Origin: Trichomonas vaginalis G3
Taxonomy: Eukaryota > Parabasalia > Trichomonadida > Trichomonadidae
DNA: 64,000 bases
Reading direction: 5' to 3'
NCBI RefSeq assembly: GCF_026262505.1
Contig: NC_067205.1
Location: 1,488,001-1,552,000 of the forward strand
The first letter of the stretch is position 1. Each line of letters starts with the position of its first letter. The notes below the pieces were generated by a model. It made no database searches and was not told where the DNA came from. It saw only the letters and a list, made by a program, of their open reading frames with translations. Both the position numbers and the translations under genes were made by a program. This document shows, piece after piece, positions 44,431 to 53,368 of this stretch.

Positions 44431-44448
44431 TTTTATTCTAGATAAAAT

Positions 44449-45296
44449 ATGCTTTCAATAGAAAAAGAAAATTCAAGAGTTGCTACAACTAAACCATTAG
44501 ATGAACTTTTTACTAATGTCGGTCAAAAGTTTGAGACAGAGACCGTAAAGCATGAAGGCTATCGTTTTGACTACCCATTAAGATGGCTAAGAGACCCATC
44601 TGTCACAAAAGCTATTGGCTTTCGTAGAATGAAGTTCATTTCAGAAGCCATACATGGTTTCCCATTTACGGTCGGTTTTGAAGTTCGATACTATAACAAA
44701 GAAAAACGTATGTATGAGAAATTTGAACAGGGAAAACTTTTACAAGTTAGTTTGCTTGTAAACTTAGAAACAACTCTTCAAGCTTTTCAAAAAAATAAAC
44801 GATATCTATCTCGAATATGCAAAACAGTATAACATTGACGAAGGAGAATACCATCTCGATATTATTTATGACAGGAAAAATGCAACTGTTAAAATCAATA
44901 GAATAGAAGACCTTGGAGAAAACGTTTATATTTCTACAAAATATAACAACTTGGCATGGTATAGATTTATGAGGATGTTAAATCAGCCTGCAGCATATCC
45001 AGTACACCCAGACTTTTATGAAGTCGAAAACCCTAATGGAACATATGAAAATATTTTCGACCCAGATGCTATTATTGTTCATGCTTCATTTTCTGGTGCG
45101 CAAAACTCTTTCTTATGTCTGATGAATGATTTTTACGAAAAACCTACAAAGTTATACGAACCACCAAGTGGAAGTATTTCAGACTTTCAAAGTATGGTTT
45201 ACTACAGATGGAAGAAAAAGAATAATTCCATTATACCATGCGTTTTACTTAGAACTTAGTTTCATATACAACTACTATCGAACGGTAAAAATATAA
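44449..45296 (+). pseudogene. Structural-type family S, second element 1 copy, broken
   Basis: Starts MLSIEKENSRVATTKPLDEL and carries the family blocks RFDYPLRWLRD, AIGFRRMKF, VHASFSGAQNSFLCL and YEPPSGSISDFQ. About three breaks. It is divergent from the fibre gene, with only 18 bases between start codons. It is closer to the 39836-40697 copy than to the element 2 copy, so the pair arose by duplication inside element 1's lineage. Confidence 0.6.
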
Positions 45297-45300
45297 TTTT

Positions 45301-45543
45301 TTAATACGGTTGAGGTGTTGGATTTGGTTGCCAACTAGACTGTGGTGCAGGTTCAGGCTGTTGTATAACAGGAGCTTGTTCTTCTGGTTCAGGGTCTTTA
45401 GGTATAATACCAACGAACTGACCTACTCTTTTACCAATATTTTTGACACCGTTCCAAATTCCTCTTCCTACGGTTTTTATTCCATTCCATATACCTCTTC
45501 CAACATTTCGAAAGAAGTTTCCTATCTTACTGAAGAAACCCAT
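45301..45543 (-). CDS. Small amphipathic basic protein, 80 aa (pVI/X-like in character)
   Basis: Whole. MGFFSKIGNFFRNVG begins an amphipathic basic region with an internal duplication (GRGIWNGIKTVGRGIWNGVK). A Pro/Gln-rich acidic tail follows (EPEEQAPVIQQPEPAPQ). Such a short, amphipathic, Gly-Trp-Phe-rich N-terminus resembles membrane-active minor capsid peptides of adenoviruses and Mavericks. Inference only. It would act during entry or bind DNA under the shell. Confidence 0.5.
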   Translation of the reverse strand: MGFFSKIGNFFRNVGRGIWNGIKTVGRGIWNGVKNIGKRVGQFVGIIPKDPEPEEQAPVIQQPEPAPQSSWQPNPTPQPY

Positions 45544-45561
45544 TTTACTATATGTAAAAAT

Positions 45562-45922
45562 CTAATGTCCGCCTAGTCTCTTACGTTTCCTGTTGAGTTC
45601 CATAGCATTCTTTAACTGGAGCTCATACATTCTGTTTCTCCTCTGGTAGAAAACATATTCTGGGTCAACTCCTGTGTTCGCGTCATCTGCATAAAGTTGT
45701 TTATATCCCACTTCAGGTTTGTATAAAACTCTTTCCATCTCATATTTGCATACCATGGTGGCAAACCTAACGCAGCGTCATTTGACATGGCAGTTTGCAT
45801 TTGTACATCTGTTGGCACTTGACCATAGTTTGCCATTGCAGTTGTATTCTAACTTCATTTGGAATATTCTCTGGGTTTGGTTGTCCAGGTTGCTGTGCAT
45901 TCGCTAAGTTCTGTGCGTCCAT
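45562..45922 (-). pseudogene. Small broken gene, structural type
   Basis: Starts MDAQNLANAQQPGQPNPE; the C-terminus is strongly basic (AMELNRKRKRLGGH). About 118 codons with about two or three breaks. Part reads VDPEYVFYQRRNRMYELQ. No family recognised. Lies in a run of small leftward genes that look like minor virion proteins. Confidence 0.45.
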
Positions 45923-45945
45923 TTAATATTAGATAAAAATATCTC

Positions 45946-46077
45946 TTACGAGTACATATACTGAACATTTGCAGGCATTGGTTCATCTTCATATTCTCTA
46001 TATCTTTCTGCCACGTCAAATAAATAAATGACACAATGGAAAAAACCTAAAACAAGTAGTCCTATTTCAAACCACAT
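45946..46077 (-). CDS. Single-pass membrane micro-protein, 43 aa
   Basis: Whole frame: MWFEIGLLVLGFFHC begins a 19-residue hydrophobic helix (residues 2-20), followed by DVAERYREYEDEP and a short polar end. The positive and negative charges fit a type III small membrane protein. It sits 23 bases from the preceding small gene and on the same strand. Small membrane proteins are common near capsid genes in Mavericks; function unknown. Confidence 0.5.
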   Translation of the reverse strand: MWFEIGLLVLGFFHCVIYLFDVAERYREYEDEPMPANVQYMYS

Positions 46078-46129
46078 TTACTTACTAATAAAATTTTCTT
46101 TGTTATGACACTTTCTCCGGTTTATAGGA

Positions 46130-46880
46130 CCTCTCTCATATATCTATCTTGTCATATCTAAACTCATAGTCATGTATGTCCTCTAACTCATTTCATGACA
46201 CTTTCCAAACCACTTTTATCGGATGTAAAGTAAAAGCATGGATGGTTATGTAAAACGTCTAAAGTTTCTAAAGAGTCTCTCAAAGTCAGTCTACTTGGTA
46301 TTGAAAATCCCATGTGTTATAGAACGGCGGGTCCACTATAAAGAAAACATTTTCCTTGTCTTTATATTTTTCATACAAATCTGTCCAATGACATCTCACA
46401 ACTCTATACCCTCAATATATTTTTCTATGTCCTCTTTGAAAACATTTGTATAGTTAAATATAAAACTTTTGACATATAGTGTTTCAATGTCATGAACTCT
46501 TATAGAACCACTATATAATATGTCTAGCAGATATACTATCCCAGTCTATATATTCTGCTTTTTTCAAAACCTCTCTCACAATATTTTTCTTATCTAATGG
46601 TATACGTTCCATCTTACCTATAGGTATCTTTTCTTTTAATCTTTCAATATATGTTGTGTCTGGTATATGTTTGAGACGGTCCATATAGTTGTCGAAGTCA
46701 TTGCATATAATCTTTGAGTCTGGGAATATTGTATGGCACAAATGGGATATATAGAAACTTTCCACCGAACAAATCTACAAATGTTAGACCATTCGGTAGT
46801 TTCTTAAGTTCTCTCAATATAATATCTTTACATTTACTCTTATTTCCAAAGAGACGGTAACGGAGGTTTTGTAAATTCAT
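46130..46880 (-). pseudogene. Dam-like (D12 class) N6-adenine DNA methyltransferase, broken
   Basis: Would methylate adenine, typically in GATC. Starts MNLQNLRYRLFGNKSK. Motif I (TFVDLFGG, AdoMet binding), the NDFDNY segment and the catalytic DPPF (in FFIVDPPFYNT) are visible in the order expected of the Dam/D12 class, about 250 residues overall. About five breaks. N6-adenine methylation and Maverick-associated adenine methylases have been reported in T. vaginalis, to my recollection. It is notable because the palindromes across this element all contain GATC. Confidence 0.7.
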
Positions 46881-46984
46881 TTATATATATAATAATAAAA
46901 ATGTTTTTACCCGAAAAGTGACAGAAAAGTGACAAAGTATGAAAACATATATAATTTGTGAAAAGCGACACATTATATAATGTT

Positions 46985-47062
46985 TTCGACCCAGAAGAAG
47001 GCTTCTTCCCAGAAGCAATGGAGGAAGAAGAAGAGTCCTCCGAATTCACACCAGAAGACTAA
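46985..47062 (+). pseudogene. Acidic tail remnant next to the right terminal repeat
   Basis: The forward strand ends in a short acidic stretch (FDPEEGFFPEAMEEEEE) and a stop, with no start upstream in frame. It may be the C-terminus of a lost gene. Low confidence. Confidence 0.25.
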
Positions 47063-47086
47063 CAATTTTCCGAATAAAAACTTCAT

Positions 47087-47154
47087 TTATACTAAACATC
47101 TTCGGGGCTAGAGGGCACGAAGTGCCTGGAAGCCCCACTACCTTTTTTTTTTTT
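47087..47154 (-). repeat. Right terminal inverted repeat of element 1
   Basis: Complement of 7501-7566, ending in a run of 12-13 T. TAATAT at 47155-47160 repeats the six bases before the left end. Confidence 0.85.
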
Positions 47155-47328
47155 TAATATGATATTTGATAAAATTTTTTTATCAAAACATACTGATAAT
47201 AGGTTGACATGTTAATAATGATATTTTGCCTTGTAAATATATTTGGTCGGCAAAATAACCTAAATACTCTTATTTTGAGTTCACTTCCACCATTTCGTCT
47301 TATGATAAAAATAAGCCCATGTGGTTAT

Positions 47329-48186
47329 TTACAATACTGCGATGGTAGAGTTTAAGAGTTGTGCTTCAATGTAGAGACAGTCCTTATGGTCTGGAGGTAG
47401 CAAAACAGGTGCTTTATGGTCATGAGTGGAGAACATGTCTATCCAAAACTCACGATTGAAGCCAGTTAATTTATAGTATTTAGGGTTAGGAAGTGGTGAA
47501 GTTCTTGTATGACCAATGAACTCATTTTCAACTCCCTTACTTAAGTTTGAATATAATATAGCTTGCTTTCTATCCCAAATACCTGGAAATCTAATTTCGG
47601 AAAATTCATTTTTCCTCGGAAGCATTGCATCATAATTGAAAACATTCTTGAAATCATCACTTGGTTCAGAGATTTGAAATCTTATACGTAATGGATTTTT
47701 TTTTCTTTTTAGCTACTTCATTGAATGGTGAGAATACAATGAATTGACAGTCATGTGTGTTCCATCTTCATTTCATTAAATTCATAATGAAAGTCTATAA
47801 GTTGTGGCTGACTACCTTTTCTTTCAGTTGTGCAAGAAACTCACGTAAAGGCTGTAAATTTGTACTTCAATGTTGAACTTTTTCTCGAACATCTCATTAA
47901 ATGAAATCATACATTGTTGCAATGTTGTATCGTCTTTAAAGTATTTGTATATGTGAATGTTTTGGGCGCTTAAAGACTGTTCGTCATTTTCTATCTCGAC
48001 TTGAAGTATAAAGTCAACCTTTCTGAAAGCAACTGTTATATACATAGATGTTATGCCAATGTACTTCTCTTCATTTATGTTCACAATCCAGTCTGTTGGA
48101 AACTTAAACGTTACTCTGTTCCCCTTTATTTTGACGTCAGGGTTTTCACTACTGAACGCAACAGATAAAGGTATTTGTCTATACAT
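47329..48186 (-). pseudogene. Beta-rich virion-type protein, broken
   Basis: Starts MYRQIPLSVAFSSENPDV. Blocks such as RVTFKFPTDWIVNINEEKYI and GITSMYITVAFRKVDFIL resemble the start of capsid-associated jelly-roll proteins, and the end reads LPPDHKDCLYIEAQLLNS. About three breaks. It may be a minor capsid or penton-type paralogue; the pattern CLYIE near the end recalls the penton-like protein at 60096-60872. Not certain. Confidence 0.45.
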
Positions 48187-48210
48187 TTAATTCGGATAAA
48201 AATAAACCAT

Positions 48211-48473
48211 TTACTCTTTCTTTGCTTCAGCTTCTTTAGCTTTTGCTTCAGCTTCTTCTCTAGCTTTCTTCGCCAGCAAACGTGGGTTCTTTTGTCTTCC
48301 AGCAGCTAATGCAGCAAGTTGTTTTTCACTAAGTTTTCTCTTTGGTCTCTCTGGCTTTTGTTCTTGTTTTTTTGTTCCTTCAGTTTGGATAAAATTTGCT
48401 CGCGAATTTCTTTCTTCAATGCTTCAACATCTATGACCCCTTGGGTCTTGTCCGTAGGGCTTGTCTGAGTCAT
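48211..48473 (-). pseudogene. Small Lys/Ala/Glu-rich protein, broken
   Basis: Starts MTQTSPTDKTQGVID and ends in alanine-, lysine- and glutamate-rich helices (KKAREEAEAKAKEAEAKKE). About one break. Probably a basic, DNA-associated or scaffold protein; family unknown. Confidence 0.45.
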
Positions 48474-48518
48474 TTGACTGCAGATAAAAAAAAAAATTAA
48501 AACTTTAACCGATGTAAA

Positions 48519-48945
48519 ATGAGCTTGTCAAAATCAGAGCGAGAGTCTATTATATTAAATGACGCAAGAGGAATACAACATCCTTTCTATTACGTAAGTC
48601 AGAGTAAAGATGGTAAAATATACGTAAGAAAAAGAAAGGTTCCATTAGCGAATGCAGAAAGCGACAACATTAAGGTGTATGGCAAGGGTGAAAGTCCACG
48701 AAGCCCATATAAAACCTTCTGTTCAAACTGAGCCACCAATAGAACCAGAAGAAAAGAAGCCAGATGTACTTTCAATAACGAACCAAGAGGCTTATTGCAA
48801 AGTTCGTGAATTTCATTGAAAAACAAACCGAGTCAAAGAACCCTGACCCACCAGTGAAAGAAGTTGAGACAAAAGAGAATGTACAGTTCATTGAAAAGTT
48901 AAGAAACAACTTCCACCACGAATGCCAAGAAGAAGAGTGAGAATA
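48519..48945 (+). pseudogene. Small basic protein, broken; paralogue of the 51093 gene
   Basis: Starts MSLSKSERESIILNDARG. The block PFYYVSQSKDGKIYVRKRKVPLA matches in pattern GFYIHTMKDGRVQFRKIKQPLD of the intact gene at 51093-51329. The rest is charged and decayed with a basic end (PPRMPRRRVRIMK). Several breaks. Confidence 0.45.
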
Positions 48946-48981
48946 ATGAAGTAAATAGATATTTTTATCTGAAGTAAATAC

Positions 48982-49149
48982 ATGCAGAACGAACAGTTAA
49001 ACGAATTTACTCCAGCAGAGCATATTCATCAGATTCGCTCATATTTCGATATCATAGACAATGCAGTTCAAATTGGTGACACTAATAGAAATATTCTGAC
49101 GCAAAGATTCCATCACAACCTGGAACTGCTAAAGATAACACATGGGTAA
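48982..49149 (+). CDS. Micro-protein ahead of the capsid gene, 55 aa
   Basis: Whole frame starting MQNEQLNEFTPAEHIHQ, helical, ending HHNLELLKITHG. Its stop codon overlaps the capsid start (ATGGGTAA at 49142-49149), so the two genes share 8 bases and were probably expressed together. Unknown function. The tight overlap is the best evidence that it is a real gene. Confidence 0.45.
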   Translation: MQNEQLNEFTPAEHIHQIRSYFDIIDNAVQIGDTNRNILTQRFHHNLELLKITHG

Positions 49150-50554
49150 ATTCAATCTCTCACCTCCTGGTGAAAATATGTTGGACCTTTACAATACATT
49201 CATTACGTATAAAATTGAAGGTCAATTTATTGTAGATAAAGAAATTGGTTCAGGTTCCAATAAAACAAACACCAGGATTTTGGATTGGTTTCGATGACGC
49301 TTTCTATGAGTTGCTGGATATCAAATCCTTGCAAAATGGTCGTATCGTATATTCTCAAAGACAACGCAAGAAGAGAAGCATATATAACTTCAAACTCACA
49401 AACTACCGAACAAATAAAGAAAGTAGATGTTTTCTCAAAGACTCGACATGAAGATGTATGGAGTCATTCGGGAACATGCAGAACAGGACAAATTGTTAGT
49501 GGTCCAATTACAGCAGGAAAATCATTTGATTTTAAGCTTCGTTTAAGAATTCCTGTTAGAAGATTCCTTCCATTAGAAACTATTCGATTTATTCCAGCTT
49601 TTGCAGGAAACATTCAGCTTAAAGTAAAGTTCAGTAGCGACGCCTTACAATGCACATCTATATCTGTAAATGATATCATTGCTTTCAATCCAACTCTTAA
49701 AGTTGCATTTGCTTCAGATTCAAATCCACCGACAAATAAATTTGTTCCATGGAATGAACCATTCACTATGATAACGAAGGCAGTAGAAGCTAGTGGAACA
49801 GTTACTATTACAACTGTAACCCAGCAACTATTTCGAACAAAGATGGATTTTAATGAATGTTTCATTCATCCAAAGTCATTCTCTTTAGACCCTAACATTT
49901 TATACAGAACTTGTAGAACATTATACAAACGAGGCTTTATGTTTTCCTGTTAAAGTTATGGATTGGATTCCTATGGACGGTTCATTCTCAAAGAATACAG
50001 ATAGTTCAAGTGCAATATTTACAGCAGCTTATACGCCTATTAATGTTAAAAGTATTTGGGCACTATTTAGAAAGAAAGACAACTATTATGTTAATTTTGA
50101 GAACCCTAAGTTTAAATATCTTCAGCTTTCCATGGGAGCTTATGGAAATATGCCTGCAGAACCTGAAAAATCATATGGACCTGTATTTTATGAAATGGTT
50201 GCGAACGCTTGCAATACAAACAATGATATGATAGGATTTAATGAAGATGTTATGAGGTCATTGGTGGATGATGGTAGTGTGGAACATAAATGGGATAGCT
50301 ATGACAACACACATTTCTTATGTGGTTTTCCAACAGAAGTGGACTTTTGCTTCCAGCAAGGTCAAACATCTACTGCTCCAATAACATACAAATTGTCTGT
50401 TAAAGGACCTATTGAACTAGCAACTGAAAACGTACCAAAGCCACTTATTGGATTTATGAGGGATTGTTGCTTTGCCATTCAGGTGCGTGCTAATGGAATC
50501 CCAATAATAAGATTAGATGACTATAACTTAGCTACGGACGACAGTGAGGAATAA
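49142..50554 (+). pseudogene. Major capsid protein gene of element 2, broken
   Basis: Starts MGKFNLSPPGENMLDLYN. Long beta-rich region with ITAGKSFDFKLRLRIPVRRF, IQLKVKFSSDALQ and YGPVFYEMVANACNTNND. The end reads FAIQVRANGIPIIRLDDYNL. Size (~470 codons), two successive beta-rich halves and the company of penton and ATPase genes fit a double jelly-roll major capsid. About two breaks. The segment LSVKGPIELATENVP and the C-terminus do not obviously match the element 1 capsid, so the families have diverged. Confidence 0.65.
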
Positions 50555-50585
50555 AGGATGAACGTTTATTTTTTAAAGCTTATAA

Positions 50586-51041
50586 ATGAGTTCTTCATCA
50601 AGCTCTCGTGAACCTTCACCATCTATGAAACAAACTTTACCAAACGATTATGGAGCACCTATTGAATATTTCTTACGAGCTGCACAATGGCAAAGAGCAG
50701 TCTCACCAAGGTTAGGTGTTCCACCAGCTCCTGTCAAAAATAGCATTTGGTCAAGTCCTTATATAAGATATGGTCTCCCACTAGTTTTGCTAGCTACAGC
50801 AGGAGCAGTTATGATGTTGAAAAGAAATAAAGCAAATGTTGTAAATAATACTGAAGTAGCTGAAGTTAACAAACTCCAACACCTTCGCAAAACCAACGCC
50901 TTCACAAGCAAAACCTTCAATGACTCCTGAACCTATGGAAGTACAAACTCCTGTTCAAAAGTCAACTCCTAAACCGACTCCAACATTTAAACCAGAACCT
51001 ACTCCTCAAATAAATCGTAAAACTCCTGCGTTTCCTTACTG
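50586..51041 (+). pseudogene. Single-pass membrane protein with Pro-rich tail, broken
   Basis: Starts MSSSSSSREPSPSMKQ. One clear membrane helix (YGLPLVLLATAGAVMML, about residues 62-80) followed by KRNKAN, which would place the tail on the cytosolic or inner side. The tail is Pro/Thr-rich (TPKPTPTFKPEPTPQ). About one break. It lies directly behind the capsid gene, where many NCLDV- and Maverick-type elements keep a membrane or minor capsid protein. Confidence 0.5.
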
Positions 51042-51092
51042 AAAAAATAACGTTATTTTTTATTTAATATTAAAATTTTTATTTAGAGTAAA

Positions 51093-51329
51093 ATGACAAA
51101 TAAAGTCACTGAAGCAATGAAACAAAAGTTTTTGGTAGAATACATTAAATCAGGAACTATTCCAGAAGGTTTTTACATTCATACTATGAAGGATGGTAGA
51201 GTTCAGTTTAGAAAGATAAAGCAACCATTAGATAGAGAAGGAATTTTGAGAAAGATTAAACTTCATGAGGACAACATTGCCGAACTTAAGAAGAAGTTAG
51301 AAGAGTTGGAGAAAGGAAGAGAGTTATAA
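51093..51329 (+). CDS. Small helical protein, 78 aa
   Basis: Whole. Starts MTNKVTEAMKQKFL. GFYIHTMKDGRVQFRKIKQ forms a short beta-hairpin-like block shared with the 48519 gene; the end is a charged coiled coil (DNIAELKKKLEELEKGREL). No function assigned. Its leader is AT-rich with a TTTTTATTTAGAGTAAAATG pattern similar to neighbouring genes. Confidence 0.55.
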   Translation: MTNKVTEAMKQKFLVEYIKSGTIPEGFYIHTMKDGRVQFRKIKQPLDREGILRKIKLHEDNIAELKKKLEELEKGREL

Positions 51330-51370
51330 AGCAATGAATTCAACAGGGTGAAAAAACAGGTGAGAAAACG

Positions 51371-51384
51371 GGTGAGATCTCACC
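51371..51384. promoter_or_regulatory. GATC palindrome upstream of the 51494 gene
   Basis: GGTGAGATCTCACC, perfect over 14 bases, lies 110 bases before the ATG at 51494. Half-sites GGGTGAAAAAACAGGTGAGAA precede it at about 10-12 base steps and CTTCACC follows. It shows the signal is used for a forward-strand gene outside the A/B/C family, at the same distance. Confidence 0.6.
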
Positions 51385-51493
51385 ACTTCACCTAAATTTA
51401 TTTTTGTGCTATGTTTTCATACGTGTGAGGGTGGTGAAATCATTAATTTTTATTGTATTTTATTTTTTACTGAAAATTTTTATTTGGATGTAA

Positions 51494-51778
51494 ATGACAG
51501 AACAAAAGCAACTCATTCGAATTCCACAGTATAACAAACATACATTTAAACATTTATTCTTCCTTCCTGAGCATAACATGTTCTTTCAAATACATCCGAG
51601 ACCAGTTGACTTTTCATTGACTGTGTATAAAGATAGAAATAGTTATATCATTAAACCATATGATGACGAAGGTAAGTTATGTAAATTGTACGTTAAGAAG
51701 TTAGAGAAAGTTTATGGCTTCAAGTATGACTACAATAGGGTTAACACTGATGATGAAGATATTGAGGAAAATTTATGA
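51494..51778 (+). CDS. Unrecognised protein, 94 aa
   Basis: Whole. Starts MTEQKQLIRIPQYNKHTF; mixed alpha/beta with aromatic strands (LFFLPEHNMFFQIHPRP) and a very acidic end (NTDDEDIEENL). No motif recognised. It is the only non-cassette gene here with the GATC palindrome at the standard upstream distance, so it may share regulation with the KilA-N genes. Confidence 0.55.
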   Translation: MTEQKQLIRIPQYNKHTFKHLFFLPEHNMFFQIHPRPVDFSLTVYKDRNSYIIKPYDDEGKLCKLYVKKLEKVYGFKYDYNRVNTDDEDIEENL

Positions 51779-52254
51779 GAACATTAGTGAAGTCGTTAGT
51801 GAGAACGATAGTGAGAACGTTTATTTTTTACATTAGTGAGGTGAAGTGGTTGGTGGCTTTGTAAATATTTAAGGTTAAGTTAGTGTTGTCGTTTGTGTTG
51901 CAAAATATACGTTAACGGTTTTGTAAAGTGTCAAATTCACAAGTATTGGGTAAGGAGGCGCGCAGTGCCTCCGTACCCATGACTTGTATACTAACTTTTC
52001 TTACAGTATCTTACGTTTAAATCACCAATTCTAACCACTTTGGTGTCATTGTCAATCTTTCTAACTGTTTCAAACTCAATGTTTGACATTACTGTCTATA
52101 CATACAAGATAAAAATTTTTCTTAGAAAAAAATTAGCGTTATTTTTCTAACTAATGAAATTCATGAAATTTGGTCATTTTTCAGACAAAAATAATGTTTA
52201 GGGTAGAAGGGTAGATCTACCCTCATTTCTACCCTCATTTCTACCCCAGTTATT
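51779..52254. other. Spacer with GTGAG repeats, a GC-rich hairpin, a B remnant and a palindrome
   Basis: 51780-51850 repeats TTAGTGAGAACG-like half-sites without a GATC core. 51951-51983 forms a hairpin (GGGTA, GGAGGC arm with GCCTCC, TACCC), strikingly GC-rich. 52006-52089 is a gene B remnant. GGGTAGATCTACCC lies at 52209-52222. Confidence 0.55.
52006..52089 (-). pseudogene. 5' remnant of gene B in element 2
   Basis: The first ~28 codons of gene B (MSNIEFETVRKIDNDTKVV) are preserved, then the similarity stops. The GGGTAG-version palindrome lies 120 bases upstream, at the distance seen in the array. It shows element 2 once held a full A-C-B set. Confidence 0.65.
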
Positions 52255-53193
52255 TTATAAACGTTTCACATGGTAAACGTTATGAATTCGTGAGACTCTA
52301 AACAGTTTTGTAGCTTCTATTTCTTCGCTGAGGATATCAAAAATTTTAACAATGCCGAAAGTTTCTTTATACTTCTTCTTGACGTCAGACAGAAGGAAAT
52401 CTTCTGCTGTTGGATAGTTTTTATTAAGAAATGTCAACATATCCATTTTATCTTCTGCTGGCTTTTCTGCTTCTTTCTTTAAGTCTGCATAGTCGTTTCG
52501 CATTCTTTCTATCTCTTTGACTGAGTAGTTATATTTCCTCATTGCTGCTTTACATTTAGAACATTGCGGGTTCATTTTTGCGTTATATTCTGAAACCTTA
52601 CCTGCTAAAACAACCAAGGCGTCAATGGTTTTCTTTAAATCTGAAGCAGTTGGTTTTATCTGTTCATGCCATACCTTACCTCTTCTATCTTTATCTCTTA
52701 TCTGCCAAACACATTTTGCAACTAATGAAACAAAGTTGTCGTATGTCTTAAACTCCCCAGATTTATATATGTCAGAGATGTTCTTATATACCATGTCGCA
52801 ATCTTTGTCCATAACTTTATGGTTGCAATGATATCCTAGAAACTCATAGTTTACTTTACGTATGAACTTCTTTATTTCTACTAAGTCAGTTGGTTTCACT
52901 TCTATTTCATCGAATTCAGGAATAGTTAGTTTTTGCTGCTGAATTTCAGGCAATTTGGGTAAATGGTCGATGAGGTCCTCCATTTCATATAGATACTGTT
53001 CATTTGTTTCATCCTGTGCGGTACAGTCTAAATTACTTGTTAAAAGTTCTTGCTTTATCTTCTGGATTTCTGTTTCAAAAGTATATGAAGAAGGAATAAA
53101 GCTTTTCATCTCTACCAACATTGACGTAGGATTCATGACTAGCGAGTTTGGTGCTGTTGTTTGAATTGTTGTTGTGCCGATTGTTGAAATCAT
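52255..53193 (-). CDS. Gene C', element 2: unknown protein, 312 aa
   Basis: Whole. Starts MISTIGTTTIQTTAPNS and is about 90% identical by eye to the array C proteins. The Cys/His segments (YHCNHKVMDKDC and MNPQCSKCKAAM) are conserved; the C-terminal ~20 residues are among the more divergent (LFRVSRIHNVYHVKRL). Conservation of an intact frame in two elements at this divergence suggests past selection on the protein. Confidence 0.65.
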   Translation of the reverse strand: MISTIGTTTIQTTAPNSLVMNPTSMLVEMKSFIPSSYTFETEIQKIKQELLTSNLDCTAQDETNEQYLYEMEDLIDHLPKLPEIQQQKLTIPEFDEIEVKPTDLVEIKKFIRKVNYEFLGYHCNHKVMDKDCDMVYKNISDIYKSGEFKTYDNFVSLVAKCVWQIRDKDRRGKVWHEQIKPTASDLKKTIDALVVLAGKVSEYNAKMNPQCSKCKAAMRKYNYSVKEIERMRNDYADLKKEAEKPAEDKMDMLTFLNKNYPTAEDFLLSDVKKKYKETFGIVKIFDILSEEIEATKLFRVSRIHNVYHVKRL

Positions 53194-53301
53194 ATCTTTT
53201 ATACAAAATAAAAAGTTAGAAAAAAATAAAACTAACTTTATTTTTTCTGTCTTAAGGAAATTCATGAAAATTCGTGAGGGTAGAAATGAGGGTAGAAATG
53301 A

Positions 53302-53315
53302 GGTTAGATCTAACC
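53302..53315. promoter_or_regulatory. GATC palindrome upstream of gene C' (GGTTAG core, GGGTAG half-sites)
   Basis: GGTTAGATCTAACC, perfect over 14 bases, 109 bases upstream of C'. Half-sites GGGTAGAAATGAGGGTAGAA precede and CTACCC follows, a different version from the GGTGA sites at the array C genes. Confidence 0.6.
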
Positions 53316-53368
53316 ATCTACCCTAAAAATTATTTTTTGGTCATTTATGACAAAAATAAATGGTTCAT

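Larger units (their letters stand above)
7501..47154. mobile_element. Element 1: 39.7 kb Maverick/Polinton-type virus-like element (fossil)
   Basis: The ends form a ~68 bp inverted repeat: an A run followed by GGTAGTGGGG at the left, and the complement followed by a T run at the right. Both sides are bordered by TAATAT (7495-7500 and 47155-47160), fitting the 6 bp target duplication typical of Mavericks. Parts include a coiled-coil protein, decayed major capsid, penton-like protein, SF3 helicase, A32-type ATPase, integrase, fibre, Dam-type methyltransferase, and six tandem regulatory cassettes that supply almost half the length. No DNA polymerase B or adenain-type protease was seen. Most core genes are broken, in dozens of places overall, while some regulatory genes look whole. 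It is therefore not very old, or has homogenised its array recently. Confidence 0.85.

Noticed and set aside
46238-46453. Forward frame of 71 aa
   Set aside because: It lies opposite the methylase motifs DPPF and its surroundings, which read clearly on the reverse strand.
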